Assembly: GCF_000720115.1 (NCBI RefSeq)
Contig: NZ_JOIR01000020.1
Span: forward strand, 41,440 to 105,439
Source: Streptomyces sp. NRRL F-2580
GTDB taxonomy: Bacteria > Actinomycetota > Actinomycetes > Streptomycetales > Streptomycetaceae
Direction: 5' to 3'
Length of the DNA stretch: 64,000 nucleotides
The notes under the pieces are model-generated. The model was not told the origin of the DNA. It searched no databases and saw nothing but the letters and a program-made list of their open reading frames with translations. The number at the start of each line of letters is the position of its first letter. Position 1 is the first letter of the stretch. The translations under genes were made by a program, and so were the position numbers. Of the stretch, positions 10,963-20,035 are shown piece after piece.

Positions 10963-12114
10963 TCAAGCGACGGAACCGATCCTGCTGATCACCGTGTTCG
11001 CGACGTCCGGGTGGATCGGGATGTGCGCTCCGGTGAGGGCCGCGCCGCTGCCGCCGCGGCGGTTCGCGACGATCTCGGCGGCGATGGACAGCGCGGTCTC
11101 CTCCGGGGAGCGGGCGCCGAGGTCCAGGCCGATCGGGGAGCGCAGCCGGGCCAGTTCGAGCTCGGTGACACCGACGTCGCGGAGCCGCTTGTTGCGGTCC
11201 TCGTGGGTGCGCCGGGAGCCCATGGCTCCGACGTAGGCGACGGGGAGCCTGAGGGCCAGTTCGAGGAGCGGGACGTCGAACTTGGCGTCGTGGGTGAGCA
11301 CGCACAGGACGGTCCGGCCGTCCACTTCCGTGCTCTCCAGATAGCGGTGCGGCCAGTCGACGACGATCTCGTCCGCCTCGGGGAAGCGGGTCTTCGTCGC
11401 GAAGACGGGCCGCGCGTCGCACACCGTCACGCGGTAGCCGAGGAACTTGCCGATCCGCACCAGGGCGGAGGCGAAGTCGATGGCACCGAAGACGATCATC
11501 CGCGGGGGCGGGACGCTGGACTCGACGAGCACCTTCAGCGGCTCTCCGCAGAGCCTGCCGTCGGCGCCCATCTCCAGCACGCCGGTCTTGCCGGCGTCGA
11601 GCATGGCGCGGGCCTCTTCGGCGATGGTGCGGTCCAGCTCGGGGTGTCCCCCGAAGCCGCCCTCGTGGGCGCCGTCCGTACGGACGAGGACGGCGCGGCC
11701 CATGAGCTCGGCCGGACCCTCGGCGATCCGGGCCACGGCTGCGGCCTCACCGCGGGCCGCGGCGGCCAGGCCGGCCGCGAACACCTCCCGTACGGGAGAG
11801 CCCACGGGGACCGGGGTGACGAGGATGTCGATGATCCCGCCGCAGGTCAGACCCACGGCGAAGGCATCGTCGTCGCTGTAGCCGAAGCTCTCCCGGACGC
11901 TCTCGCCGTCCTCCAGGGCCTGTCGGCACAGCTCGTACACCGCACCCTCCACGCATCCGCCGGAGACGGAACCGATGGCCGTGCCCTCGCTGTCGACGGC
12001 GAGCGCGGCCCCGGGCTGGCGGGGTGCGCTCCCGCCGACCGCCACGACCGTGGCGACGGCGAAGTCACGTCCCTGCTCGACCCACCGGTTCAGTTCGTCG
12101 GCGATGTCCAGCAT
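10963..12114 (-). CDS. XdhC/CoxI-family maturation factor for xanthine dehydrogenase
   Basis: A 383-aa protein of the XdhC/CoxI family. The N-terminal XdhC_CoxI domain has SAPRQPGAALAVDSEG and GSVSGGCVEGAVYE; the C-terminal Rossmann-like domain has VFGAIDFASALVRIGKFLGYRVTVCDARP and AYVGAMGSRRTHEDR. These proteins bind molybdenum cofactor, promote its sulfuration and hand it to xanthine dehydrogenase. That fits the neighbouring structural genes. The ATG follows gaggagg by 5 nt. It lies 96 bp downstream of the purine permease on the same strand, so the two may be co-transcribed. Confidence 0.92.
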   Translation of the reverse strand: MLDIADELNRWVEQGRDFAVATVVAVGGSAPRQPGAALAVDSEGTAIGSVSGGCVEGAVYELCRQALEDGESVRESFGYSDDDAFAVGLTCGGIIDILVTPVPVGSPVREVFAAGLAAAARGEAAAVARIAEGPAELMGRAVLVRTDGAHEGGFGGHPELDRTIAEEARAMLDAGKTGVLEMGADGRLCGEPLKVLVESSVPPPRMIVFGAIDFASALVRIGKFLGYRVTVCDARPVFATKTRFPEADEIVVDWPHRYLESTEVDGRTVLCVLTHDAKFDVPLLELALRLPVAYVGAMGSRRTHEDRNKRLRDVGVTELELARLRSPIGLDLGARSPEETALSIAAEIVANRRGGSGAALTGAHIPIHPDVANTVISRIGSVA

Positions 12115-12176
12115 GGGGGCCTCCTCGGAGAGGTTCGGTTCCAGTATCGGATACGTGGAGCGTGCGGTACTTCGTA

Positions 12177-12214
12177 CGGATCAGCCCGGTCCGGATCAGC
12201 CCGGTCCGGGTCAG
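12177..12214. repeat. 15-bp tandem repeat at the 3' end of the permease gene
   Basis: Two perfect adjacent copies of cggatcagcccggtc (12177-12191, 12192-12206) and a partial third copy that runs into the permease stop codon. It fills part of the 96-bp gap to the xdhC-like gene. It is probably slippage-generated. Confidence 0.8.
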
Positions 12215-13674
12215 CCGACCCCGAGCCAGCTCTCGATCGGGTTGAGCGCGAAGAAGACCAGGAAGATCCCGGTCAGCGCCCACATGAAGCCGCCGATCTC
12301 ACGAGCCTTGCCCTGAGCGACCTTGATGGCGACGTAGGAGATGACGCCCGCGGCGACACCGGCGGTGATCGAGTAGGTGAACGGCATGATCACGACGGTC
12401 AGGAAGACCGGGATCGAGGTCGCGCTGTCGGCCCAGTCCACGTGGCGGGCGTTCTGCATCATCATCGCGCCGATGACGACCAGGGCCGCGGAGGCGACCT
12501 CACCCGGGACGATCTGCGTGATCGGGGTGAAGAAGAGGCAGGCGGCGAAGAACAGGCCGGTGACCACGGAGGCGAGACCCGTGCGGGCACCCTCGCCGAC
12601 GCCGGTCGCGGACTCGACGAACACGGTCTGGCCGGAGCCGCCCGCGATGCCACCGATGGCGCCACCGGCGCCGTCGATGAAGAGGGCCTTGGACAGACCG
12701 GGCATGCGGCCCTTGTCGTCGGCCAGCTTGGCCTCGGTGCCGACACCGATGATGGTGGCCATGGCGTCGAAGAAGCCGGCGAGCACCAGGGTGAAGACGA
12801 TCATGCCGATCGTCATGTAGCCGACGTCGCCCCAGCCGCCGAAGGAGACGTCACCGAAGAGCGAGAAGTTCGGCATCGAGATCGCGGAGCCGTCGAGCTC
12901 CGGCGGACCGTTCTTCCAGGCCTTCGGGTCGATGTCGACGACGGCGTTGAGGATCGCGGCCAGGACGGTGCCACCGACGATGCCGATCAGGATGGCGCCG
13001 GGCACCTTGCGGGCCTGGAGCATGAAGATGGCGATCAGGGTGATGCAGAAGAGCAGGACGGGCCAGCCGGACAGCTCACCGACGGCGCCGAGCTGGACGG
13101 GGGGACCGAACTCCGGACCCTTGCCGACGAAACCGGCCTTGAAGAAGCCGATGAGGGCCACGAAGAGGCCGATGCCCATGGTGATGGCGTGCTTGAGCGC
13201 GAGGGGGATCGCGTTCATGATCATCTCGCGGAGGCCGGTGACGACCAGGAGACAGATCACGACGCCGTACACCACGCACATGCCCATGGCCTGCGGCCAG
13301 GTCATCTGCGGGGCGACCTGCGAGGCGAGCACGCCGGACACGGAGAGGCCGGCGGCGAGGGCCAGCGGCACCTTGCCGACGAAGCCCATGAGGAGCGTGG
13401 TGACGGCCGCGGCGAAGGCGGTGGCGGTGATGATCGCCGATCCGTCCATCACGGTGCCGGCAACGTCCTTGCCCGAGAGGAGCAGGGGGTTGAGCAAGAG
13501 GATGTACGCCATGGCCATGAAGGTCGTGATACCGCCACGGACCTCGTTGCCGACGTTGGAACCTCTGTGCGTGATGTGAAAGTAGCGGTCGAGCCAAGAA
13601 CGCCCCGCGGGATTGCGGGAGCCGTCGCCGGCATCCTCCGCGGTGGTCTTGGTCTCTACAGACGACTGGGTCAT
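12211..13674 (-). CDS. Purine permease, NCS2 family (AzgA type)
   Basis: A 487-aa polytopic membrane protein. The start was set at the ATG with ggag 9 nt upstream; the long upstream in-frame extension has no coding character. The FHITHRGSNVGNEVRGGITTFMAMAYILLLNP opening is the AzgA/GhxP subgroup signature, and the internal SGQTVFVESATGVGEGARTG loop is its substrate-site motif. Family members import hypoxanthine, guanine, adenine or xanthine by proton symport. Its location between the xanthine dehydrogenase operon and the maturation factor indicates purine uptake for catabolism. It is probably controlled by the nearby PucR-type regulator, though I saw no defined operator. Confidence 0.93.
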   Translation of the reverse strand: MTQSSVETKTTAEDAGDGSRNPAGRSWLDRYFHITHRGSNVGNEVRGGITTFMAMAYILLLNPLLLSGKDVAGTVMDGSAIITATAFAAAVTTLLMGFVGKVPLALAAGLSVSGVLASQVAPQMTWPQAMGMCVVYGVVICLLVVTGLREMIMNAIPLALKHAITMGIGLFVALIGFFKAGFVGKGPEFGPPVQLGAVGELSGWPVLLFCITLIAIFMLQARKVPGAILIGIVGGTVLAAILNAVVDIDPKAWKNGPPELDGSAISMPNFSLFGDVSFGGWGDVGYMTIGMIVFTLVLAGFFDAMATIIGVGTEAKLADDKGRMPGLSKALFIDGAGGAIGGIAGGSGQTVFVESATGVGEGARTGLASVVTGLFFAACLFFTPITQIVPGEVASAALVVIGAMMMQNARHVDWADSATSIPVFLTVVIMPFTYSITAGVAAGVISYVAIKVAQGKAREIGGFMWALTGIFLVFFALNPIESWLGVG

Positions 13675-13999
13675 GGTGCCTAACTCCCAAGGTTCAAAGG
13701 GGCACCCGCTTGGGGATTGGAGATTGCGGGATTTGGGATGGTGCGTTTGGCTGCACGACCCGGGGTGACGGCCCGAGGCGACGCGAAGGTGCACTGCGTG
13801 TACTGCGGGTAGTGCGGGGGTGACCGCTGGTACTACATGGGGGTTTTCGCAGGGGTACTGCCGGCTGAAGGGACCGCGAGCGGTGCGGTGCTTCGTATGT
13901 ACTCCGGACGGTGCGCTGTGAAGTGTGACGTTCCCATTTCGCACCGCCCGGAGAGTCTGAGGGGGTCCGGGGGCCTCGCGGCCCCCGGACCACGCCGGT
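13675..13999. promoter_or_regulatory. Intergenic region between the xanthine dehydrogenase operon and the permease
   Basis: About 325 bp without a gene. The right end holds the terminator of the upstream operon. The rest must include the permease promoter on the minus strand. Repeated t/c-rich and 'gtact' segments (gtgtactgcg, ggtactacat, gggtactgcc, tcgtatgtactccgg) recur here and may be regulator half-sites. None is a clean palindrome. Confidence 0.35.
13964..13991. terminator. Hairpin terminator of the xanthine dehydrogenase operon
   Basis: A perfect 12-bp stem (ggtccgggggcc / ggcccccggacc) with a tcgc tetraloop, 9 bp past the stop of the molybdenum-subunit gene on the minus strand. No T-tract is present. 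Confidence 0.85.
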
Positions 14000-16402
14000 C
14001 TAGAGGGTCCCGGTAAGGGCTTCCGGACGGATCGGCGTCTTGTTGATCTCAAGACCCGTCGCCTGCCGGATCGCCGCGATGACGGCCGGGGTGGACGAGA
14101 GGGTCGGCGCCTCGCCCATACCGCGGAGGCCGTACGGCGCCTTCGGGTCGGCGAGCTCCAGGACGTCGACCGGGATGGTCGGGGTGTCGAGGATGGTCGG
14201 GATCAGGTAGTCCGTGAAGGAGGGGTTGCGCACCTTCGCGGTCTTCGGGTCCACGATGATCTCTTCCATGATCGCCACGCCGAGGCCCTGAGTGGTACCA
14301 CCCTGGATCTGGCCCACCACGGAAAGCATGTTGAGCGCCTTGCCGACGTCCTGCGCGGTCGCCAGCTCGACGACCTTGACGAGGCCGAGCTCGGTGTCCA
14401 CCTCGACGACCGCGCGGTGCGCGGCGAAGGTGTACTGGACGTGGCCGTTGCCCTGGCCGGTCCTCAGGTCGAAGGCCTCGGTCGGCGCGTGCCGGAACTC
14501 GAGCTCCAGGTCGATGGCCTCGTCCTCGAGGATGTCGGCGATGTCCGCGAGGACCTCGCCGCCGTCGGTGACGACCTTGCCGCCTTCGAGCAGCAGCTCG
14601 GCGGTGGCCCACGCCGGGTGGTACGAGCCGTTCTTGCGGCGGCCGATCTCCAGCAGGGCCTCGCGGACCGCCTCACAGGTGTTCTTCACGGCGCCACCGG
14701 TCATGTACGTCTGCCGCGAGGCGGACGTGGAACCGGCGGAGCCGACCTGCGTGTCTGCCGGGTGGATGGTCACCTGGGTGACACCCAGCTCCGTACGGGC
14801 GATCTGCGTGTGGACGGTGATGCCGCCCTGGCCGACCTCCGCCATGGCCGTGTGGACCATCGCGACGGGCTCGCCGTTGATGACCTCCAGGCGCACGCGG
14901 GCGGTGGAGTAGTCGTCGAAGCCCTCGGAGAAGCCGACGTTCTTGATGCCGACCGCGTAGCCGACGCCGCGGACGACGCCCTCGCCGTGGGTGGTGTTGG
15001 AGAGGCCACCGGGCAGCGCGCGGACGTCCGCGTTCTCGCCGGCGGACTCCCACTGGCGCTCCGGCGGCAGCGGGCGGGCCTTGACCCGGCGCAGCAGCTC
15101 GGCGACGGGCGCCGGGGCGTCCACGACCTGGCCGGTCGGCATGACCGTGCCCTGCTCCATGGCGTTGAGCTGGCGGAACTCGACCGGGTCCATGCCCAGC
15201 TTCGCCGCGAGCTTGTCCATCTGGGCCTCGTACGCGAAGCAGGCCTGGACGGCGCCGAAGCCGCGCATCGCGCCACAGGGCGGGTTGTTCGTGTAGAGCG
15301 CGATCGCCTCGATGTCCACGTCCTCCAGGACGTAGGGACCCACCGAGAGGGAGGAGGCGTTGCCCACGACCGCCGGGGAGGCCGACGCGTACGCGCCGCC
15401 GTCCAGGACGATCTTGCACTTCATGTGCGTGAGCTTGCCGTCCTTGGTGGCGCCGTGCTCGTAGTACAGCTTCGCCGGGTGGCGGTGGACGTGGCCAAAG
15501 AAGGACTCGAAGCGGTTGTAGACGATCTTGACCGGCTTGTTCGTGGCCAGGGCCAGGAGGCAGGCGTGGATCTGCATCGAGATGTCCTCGCGGCCACCGA
15601 AGGCACCGCCGACGCCCGAGAGCGTCATGCGGACCTTCTCCGGCGGCAGGCCCAGGACCGGGGCGATCTGCTGGAGGTCCGAGTGCAGCCACTGGGTGGC
15701 GACGTACAGCTCGACGCCGCCGTCCTCGGACGGCACGGCGAGGCCGGATTCCGGGCCGAGGAAGGCCTGGTCCTGCATGCCGAAGGTGTACTCGCCCTCG
15801 ACGATGACGTCGGCGCGCTTGCGGGCCTCTTCCACGTTGCCGCGGATGATCGGCTGGCGGTGCACGATGTTCGGGTGCGGGACGTGGCCGATGTGGTGGT
15901 CGTCGCGGTTCTCGTGGATCAGCGGCGCGTCGGGGGCGAGGGCGGAGGCCTCGTCGGTGACGAGCGGCAGCTCGCGGTAGTCGATCTTGATCTTGGCGGC
16001 CGCGCGGCGGGCGGTCTCCGGGTGGTCGGCGGCCACGAGGGCGACCGGCTCACCGTGGTGGCGTACCCGGCCGTTGGCGAGAACCGGGGTGTCCTGGATC
16101 TCGAGGCCGTAGTTCTTCATCTCGGCCGGCAGGTCGTCGTACGTCAGCACCGAGTAGACGCCGGGCATGGCGAGCGCCTCGGAGATGTCGATGGAGACGA
16201 TCTCGGCGTGGGCGACGGTGCTGCGCAGGGTCTGGCCCCAGAGCATGTCCTCGTGCCACATGTCCGAGGAGTACGCGAACTCACCGGTGACCTTGAGAGT
16301 GCCGTCCGGACGGAGAATCGATTCTCCGATGCCGCCCTTGTTGTGCTTCTGGGTGACGTTCGTCGGCGTACCGGCGGGCGCGGTGCGGGTGTTCTGAGCC
16401 AT
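14000..16402 (-). CDS. xdhA: Xanthine dehydrogenase, molybdopterin-binding subunit
   Basis: An 800-aa large subunit of the molybdenum hydroxylase family (name follows E. coli usage, where XdhA carries molybdenum). Motifs: GGIGESILRPDGTLKVTGEF at the N-terminus, SGVGGAFGGREDISMQ (molybdopterin contact) in the middle, CGAMRGFGAVQ, TAMAEVGQGGITVHTQIA, and LRGMGEAPTLSSTPAVIAAI near the C-terminus, which contains the catalytic base glutamate. The enzyme oxidises hypoxanthine and xanthine to urate. It is the last gene of a three-gene operon, starting 2 bp after the iron-sulfur subunit stop, so translation is probably coupled. A terminator follows. Confidence 0.95.
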   Translation of the reverse strand: MAQNTRTAPAGTPTNVTQKHNKGGIGESILRPDGTLKVTGEFAYSSDMWHEDMLWGQTLRSTVAHAEIVSIDISEALAMPGVYSVLTYDDLPAEMKNYGLEIQDTPVLANGRVRHHGEPVALVAADHPETARRAAAKIKIDYRELPLVTDEASALAPDAPLIHENRDDHHIGHVPHPNIVHRQPIIRGNVEEARKRADVIVEGEYTFGMQDQAFLGPESGLAVPSEDGGVELYVATQWLHSDLQQIAPVLGLPPEKVRMTLSGVGGAFGGREDISMQIHACLLALATNKPVKIVYNRFESFFGHVHRHPAKLYYEHGATKDGKLTHMKCKIVLDGGAYASASPAVVGNASSLSVGPYVLEDVDIEAIALYTNNPPCGAMRGFGAVQACFAYEAQMDKLAAKLGMDPVEFRQLNAMEQGTVMPTGQVVDAPAPVAELLRRVKARPLPPERQWESAGENADVRALPGGLSNTTHGEGVVRGVGYAVGIKNVGFSEGFDDYSTARVRLEVINGEPVAMVHTAMAEVGQGGITVHTQIARTELGVTQVTIHPADTQVGSAGSTSASRQTYMTGGAVKNTCEAVREALLEIGRRKNGSYHPAWATAELLLEGGKVVTDGGEVLADIADILEDEAIDLELEFRHAPTEAFDLRTGQGNGHVQYTFAAHRAVVEVDTELGLVKVVELATAQDVGKALNMLSVVGQIQGGTTQGLGVAIMEEIIVDPKTAKVRNPSFTDYLIPTILDTPTIPVDVLELADPKAPYGLRGMGEAPTLSSTPAVIAAIRQATGLEINKTPIRPEALTGTL

Positions 16403-16404
16403 GG

Positions 16405-17037
16405 TCAGACCGCCTCTCCCTGACGGGCGGCCGCGAGGCGGACCGCGTCGAGGATCTTCTCGTAGCCCGTGCAGCGGCAGAGGTTGCCGGACAGGGCCTC
16501 ACGGATGTCCTGGTCGGACGGGGAGGAGTTCTCCTCCAGCAGCGCGTCCGCCTGGATGAGCAGACCCGGGGTGCAGAAACCGCACTGCACGGCGCCGGCG
16601 TCGATGAACGCCTGCTGGATGTTCGAGAGCTCCACGCCCTCGCCGGTCTGCGAGTCGCCCGCCCGCGAGCGACCCTCACTGCCCGGCCCGTGCGCCTGCC
16701 ACTGCTTGGCCGCGTCCAGGGACACGCCCTTGCTGCCGCAGCCGCCGCCGGTGCCGCAGGCGCCGCCGTGGCCGTGCTCGTCACGCTGCTTGGAGAACTC
16801 CGCCAGGCCCTCGACGGTCACGACGTCGCGACCCTCGACCTGGCCGGCGGCCACGAGACAGGAACAGACCGGCACGCCGTCGAGACGGACGGTGCAGGAA
16901 CCGCACTCGCCCTGCTCACAGGCGTTCTTCGAACCGGGCAGGCCCAGGCGCTCGCGCAGGACGTAGAGGAGGGACTCGCCCTCCCACACGTCGTCCGCTT
17001 CCTGCTGACGGCCGTTGACAGTGAAATTGACGCGCAT
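16405..17037 (-). CDS. xdhC: Xanthine dehydrogenase, [2Fe-2S] subunit with an unusual insert
   Basis: A 210-aa iron-sulfur subunit (E. coli XdhC equivalent, not to be confused with the XdhC-family maturation factor). The plant-ferredoxin-type cluster site is CEQGECGSC with a further Cys near residue 60. The second cluster site is QCGFCTPG near 151-158 plus CRC near 187. Between the two domains is an insert of about 50 residues (roughly 86-135), rich in Gly, His and Cys (HGHGGACGTGGGCGSKG); the usual subunit is about 160 aa and has only a short linker there. It lies 2 bp from both neighbours in the operon. It relays electrons from molybdenum to FAD. Confidence 0.93.
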   Translation of the reverse strand: MRVNFTVNGRQQEADDVWEGESLLYVLRERLGLPGSKNACEQGECGSCTVRLDGVPVCSCLVAAGQVEGRDVVTVEGLAEFSKQRDEHGHGGACGTGGGCGSKGVSLDAAKQWQAHGPGSEGRSRAGDSQTGEGVELSNIQQAFIDAGAVQCGFCTPGLLIQADALLEENSSPSDQDIREALSGNLCRCTGYEKILDAVRLAAARQGEAV

Positions 17038-17039
17038 GA

Positions 17040-17936
17040 TTACGCAGCCCCTTCAAGCGAGCGGCCGTTGTTCGAACCGCGGTACTGCTCCCAGGTCCAG
17101 ACGAGCTGGCGGCGAGCCATGATGCCAACCGCGTGACGGCGGTACTTCGCCGTGCCGCGGACGTCGTCGATCGGGTTGGCCGCGCCGGAGGCGAGGTCAC
17201 CGAACTGCTTGGCGATCGACGGGGTGATGACCTTGCCGGACTCCCAGAAACCGCCCTCTTCGAGCGCGGCGTTCAGGAACTCCTCGGCGGCCTTCGCCCG
17301 GATCGGGGTCGGGGCGGCCGAACCGATGCCGGTGCGGACCGTGCGGGTCTGCGGGTGCAGCGCCAGGCCGAACGCGCAGACCGCGATGACCATCGCGTTG
17401 CGGGAGCCGACCTTGGAGTACTGCTGGGGGCCGTCCGCCTTCTTCACGTGGACGGTCCTGATGAGCTCGTCGGCGGCGAGCGCGTTGCGCTTCACACCGG
17501 TGTAGAACTCGTCGATCGGGATCAGGCGAGAGCCGCGTACGGACTCCACCTCGACCTCGGCACCCGCCGCGAGCAGCGCGGGGTGGGAGTCACCGGCCGG
17601 CGAGGCGCAACCGAGGTTGCCGCCGACACCACCGCGGTTGCGGATCTGCGGGGACGCGACCGTGTGAGAGGCGAGCGCGAGACCCGGGAGCTCCGTCCGG
17701 AGGTTCTCCATGATCTGGGTGTACGGGACGGAGGCGCCCAGACGAACCACGTCCTCGCCGACCTCCCACTCCCGCAGGAGACCGATGCGGTTCAGGTCCA
17801 GGAGGTACTCCGGCCGACGGTGGTCGAAGTTGATCTCGACCATCACATCGGTGCCACCCGCAATCGGCACAGCTGTGGGGAACTCGGCCTTAGCGGCGAG
17901 CGCCTCCTCCCAGCTGGCGGGGCGAAGGAAGTCCAT
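17040..17936 (-). CDS. xdhB: Xanthine dehydrogenase, FAD-binding subunit
   Basis: A 298-aa FAD subunit (E. coli XdhB equivalent). It starts MDFLRPASWEEALAAK, then has the FAD pyrophosphate loop PIAGGTDVMVEINF near residue 25 and the second FAD contact NRGGVGGNLGCASPAGD near 107, with the CO-dehydrogenase flavoprotein C-terminal domain after it. It is the first gene of the operon. It reads divergently from the PucR-type regulator across about 250 bp and is followed 2 bp later by the iron-sulfur subunit. It passes electrons to NAD+. Confidence 0.94.
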   Translation of the reverse strand: MDFLRPASWEEALAAKAEFPTAVPIAGGTDVMVEINFDHRRPEYLLDLNRIGLLREWEVGEDVVRLGASVPYTQIMENLRTELPGLALASHTVASPQIRNRGGVGGNLGCASPAGDSHPALLAAGAEVEVESVRGSRLIPIDEFYTGVKRNALAADELIRTVHVKKADGPQQYSKVGSRNAMVIAVCAFGLALHPQTRTVRTGIGSAAPTPIRAKAAEEFLNAALEEGGFWESGKVITPSIAKQFGDLASGAANPIDDVRGTAKYRRHAVGIMARRQLVWTWEQYRGSNNGRSLEGAA

Positions 17937-18189
17937 GTGCGGCTCTCTTCTTCTTCATCGTGTCGTTCACTTCAAGCCAGGAGGCCTTCGGCCCTCGACT
18001 GGTCGTTCACGTGCTGTTAACGCGGTGTGGACTCAGTACACCGGCCCCCCGTCCCCCCGGTGCAGTCACCGAAACCATGAAGGAGTTGGCTGACGGCATC
18101 CCTCGTCTTGTAGATTCGTATGAAAGGCAGGATGCGACGACCTGCCCGATTTCCAACGGCAACATTCGAGACAGATCGGCGGCGACACC
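17937..18189. promoter_or_regulatory. Divergent promoter region of the xanthine dehydrogenase operon and PucR gene
   Basis: About 250 bp. The region has lower GC near the PucR gene (cttgtagattcgtatgaaaggcagg), where tagatt and ttcgtatg are candidate -10-type elements, and gctgttaacgcgg near 18010. It is the natural site for PucR binding. No perfect palindrome longer than 6 bp was noticed, so the operator is not placed. Confidence 0.4.
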
Positions 18190-19869
18190 ATGCGGCTGCG
18201 CGCACTGCTGGAAACCGAGGCGCTGGGGCTGCGGCTGCTCGGCGGCGAGGAAGAACTCGACCGGACGGTCCGCGGGGTCATGACGACCGACCTACGTGAT
18301 CCCAGCCGGTACCTCTCGGGGGGTGAACTCGTCCTCACTGGCCTGGCCTGGAGACGAAATTCAGCCGACTCCGAGCCGTTCGTACGAATCCTCGCGAGCG
18401 CCGGCGTCGCCGGGCTCGCGGCCGGCGAGGCTGAGCTGGGCGCGATCCCCGACGATCTCGTTTCGGCCTGCGTGCGCAACCGGCTGCCGCTGTTCGCCGT
18501 GAACGAGGACGTTGCATTCGCCACCATCACCGAGTACGTCGTACGGCAGGTTTCGGGCGAGCGGGCCGGTGATCTCGCGGCCGTCGTGGACCGCCACCGC
18601 CGTCTCATGACGTCGGGGCCGGCCGGCGGCGGCCCCGACGTGGTGCTGGATCTGCTCACCACCGACCTCGATCTCCGGGCCTGGGTGCTGTCCCCCACGG
18701 GCCGGCAGATCGCCGGGGCGGGCGAGCCGCTGGCGCCGGGCGTGTGCGCAGCACTGGCGAGCGAGCACCTCGCGGCGGTCCGGACGGGCCGCAGGGGACC
18801 GCACCGGATCTCCATCCAGGGTATTACCTACTCGCTCTTCCCGATCAGGGGACACGGGCGCGGCGCGGCGGGCCCGGCGGCCCGGGACGTGCGCGAGACC
18901 GTGCTGTCGGACTGGCTGCTGGCCGTCGAGGCGGACGCCGGCGACTGGCCCGCCGAGCGCCTGGACCTGCTCCAGGGAGTGACCCAGCTGATCGCCGTGG
19001 AGCGGGACCGGCGCGACGCGGCCCGTACGGTGCGCCGCCGCCTTGCACAAGAAGTGCTGGAACTGGTCCAGACGGGTGCCGCGCCCGCCGAGATCGCCGC
19101 CCGTCTGCGGGTGGCGGCCCCGGTGCTGCTGCCCGGGCTGGGCGCCGCCCCGCACTGGCAGGTCGTCGTGGCCCGGGTGGACTGGGAGGGCGGGGACATC
19201 CCCGGCGGCCCGGTGGCCCAGTCGGTGCTGGAGGAGATCCTCGTCGACCCGTCGCTCTCGGGGCCGGAGCCCTCGGACCGGATCGCGGTGGCCCATGCGG
19301 GTGACGAGGCCATCGCCCTCGTGCCGCTGCCCTCGCTGTCCGGCGACGCCGGCGAGGACAAGGGCCCGGACTCCGCCCTGCACGCCGACGAGCTCCTCGC
19401 GGCCGTACGGGACCCCCTGGGGGCCGGTCTGGCCGACGACGGCCGGCTCACGCTGGGCGTCAGCGCGGCCGTCCACTCCGCCGAGGGGCTGCGCGGGGCG
19501 CTGGAGGAGGCCCGGCACGCCCGCCGGGTGGCAGCGGCGCGCCCGGGCCGGGTCTGCGCGGCCGGCCACCACGAGCTGGCCTCGCACGTGCTGCTGCTGC
19601 CGTTCGTGCCGGACGACGTGCGCCGCGCCTTCACGGCCCGGCTGCTGGACCCGCTGCGGGACTACGACCGGCGCCACCGCGCGGAGCTCATCCCGACGCT
19701 GGAGGCCTTCCTGGACTGCGACGGTTCGTGGACCCGCTGCGCGACGCGGCTGCACCTCCACGTCAACACGCTGCGCTACCGGGTCGGGCGAATCGAGCAG
19801 TTGACGGGGCGGGACCTGTCCCGGCTGGAGGACAAGCTCGACTTCTTCCTCGCGCTGCGCATGAGCTGA
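18190..19869 (+). CDS. PucR-family transcriptional regulator of purine catabolism
   Basis: A 559-aa PucR-type protein. The N-terminal PucR domain spans about residues 1-125 (LGLRLLGGEEELDRTVRGVMTTDL, then PSRYLSGGELVLTGLAW). A GGDEF-like middle domain (CdaR_GGDEF) and a C-terminal helix-turn-helix of the PucR/CdaR type (CDGSWTRCATRLHLHVNTLRYRVGRIEQLTG, about 512-545) follow. Family members sense purine-breakdown intermediates and activate xanthine dehydrogenase or uricase genes. Divergence from the xanthine dehydrogenase operon makes that operon the probable target. A strong terminator follows within 10 bp. Confidence 0.92.
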   Translation: MRLRALLETEALGLRLLGGEEELDRTVRGVMTTDLRDPSRYLSGGELVLTGLAWRRNSADSEPFVRILASAGVAGLAAGEAELGAIPDDLVSACVRNRLPLFAVNEDVAFATITEYVVRQVSGERAGDLAAVVDRHRRLMTSGPAGGGPDVVLDLLTTDLDLRAWVLSPTGRQIAGAGEPLAPGVCAALASEHLAAVRTGRRGPHRISIQGITYSLFPIRGHGRGAAGPAARDVRETVLSDWLLAVEADAGDWPAERLDLLQGVTQLIAVERDRRDAARTVRRRLAQEVLELVQTGAAPAEIAARLRVAAPVLLPGLGAAPHWQVVVARVDWEGGDIPGGPVAQSVLEEILVDPSLSGPEPSDRIAVAHAGDEAIALVPLPSLSGDAGEDKGPDSALHADELLAAVRDPLGAGLADDGRLTLGVSAAVHSAEGLRGALEEARHARRVAAARPGRVCAAGHHELASHVLLLPFVPDDVRRAFTARLLDPLRDYDRRHRAELIPTLEAFLDCDGSWTRCATRLHLHVNTLRYRVGRIEQLTGRDLSRLEDKLDFFLALRMS

Positions 19870-19875
19870 GGAGAT

Positions 19876-19911
19876 CCGTCCCGCGGCCGGAGGGGTCCGG
19901 CCACGGGACGG
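19876..19911. terminator. Hairpin terminator after the PucR gene
   Basis: Left arm ccgtcccg-c-ggccgga and right arm tccggcc-a-cgggacgg pair over 15 bp with one mismatch and a gggg loop, immediately after the PucR stop. Confidence 0.85.
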
Positions 19912-20035
19912 CTGATGATCCGTCCGGACTTTGTGAAAGAGTTCACCCGACCCCTTGGCCGATGCCGTGGATCCGTGCTCTCATTTCGCCCCAGGGCTCA
20001 ACGATGTGCTGCTTGGTTGCTTTGGGGAGGGCAAT

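Noticed and set aside
10924..13683. A 919-codon plus-strand frame opposite the xdhC-like and permease genes
   Set aside because: Antisense shadow over two genes with clear motifs on the minus strand.
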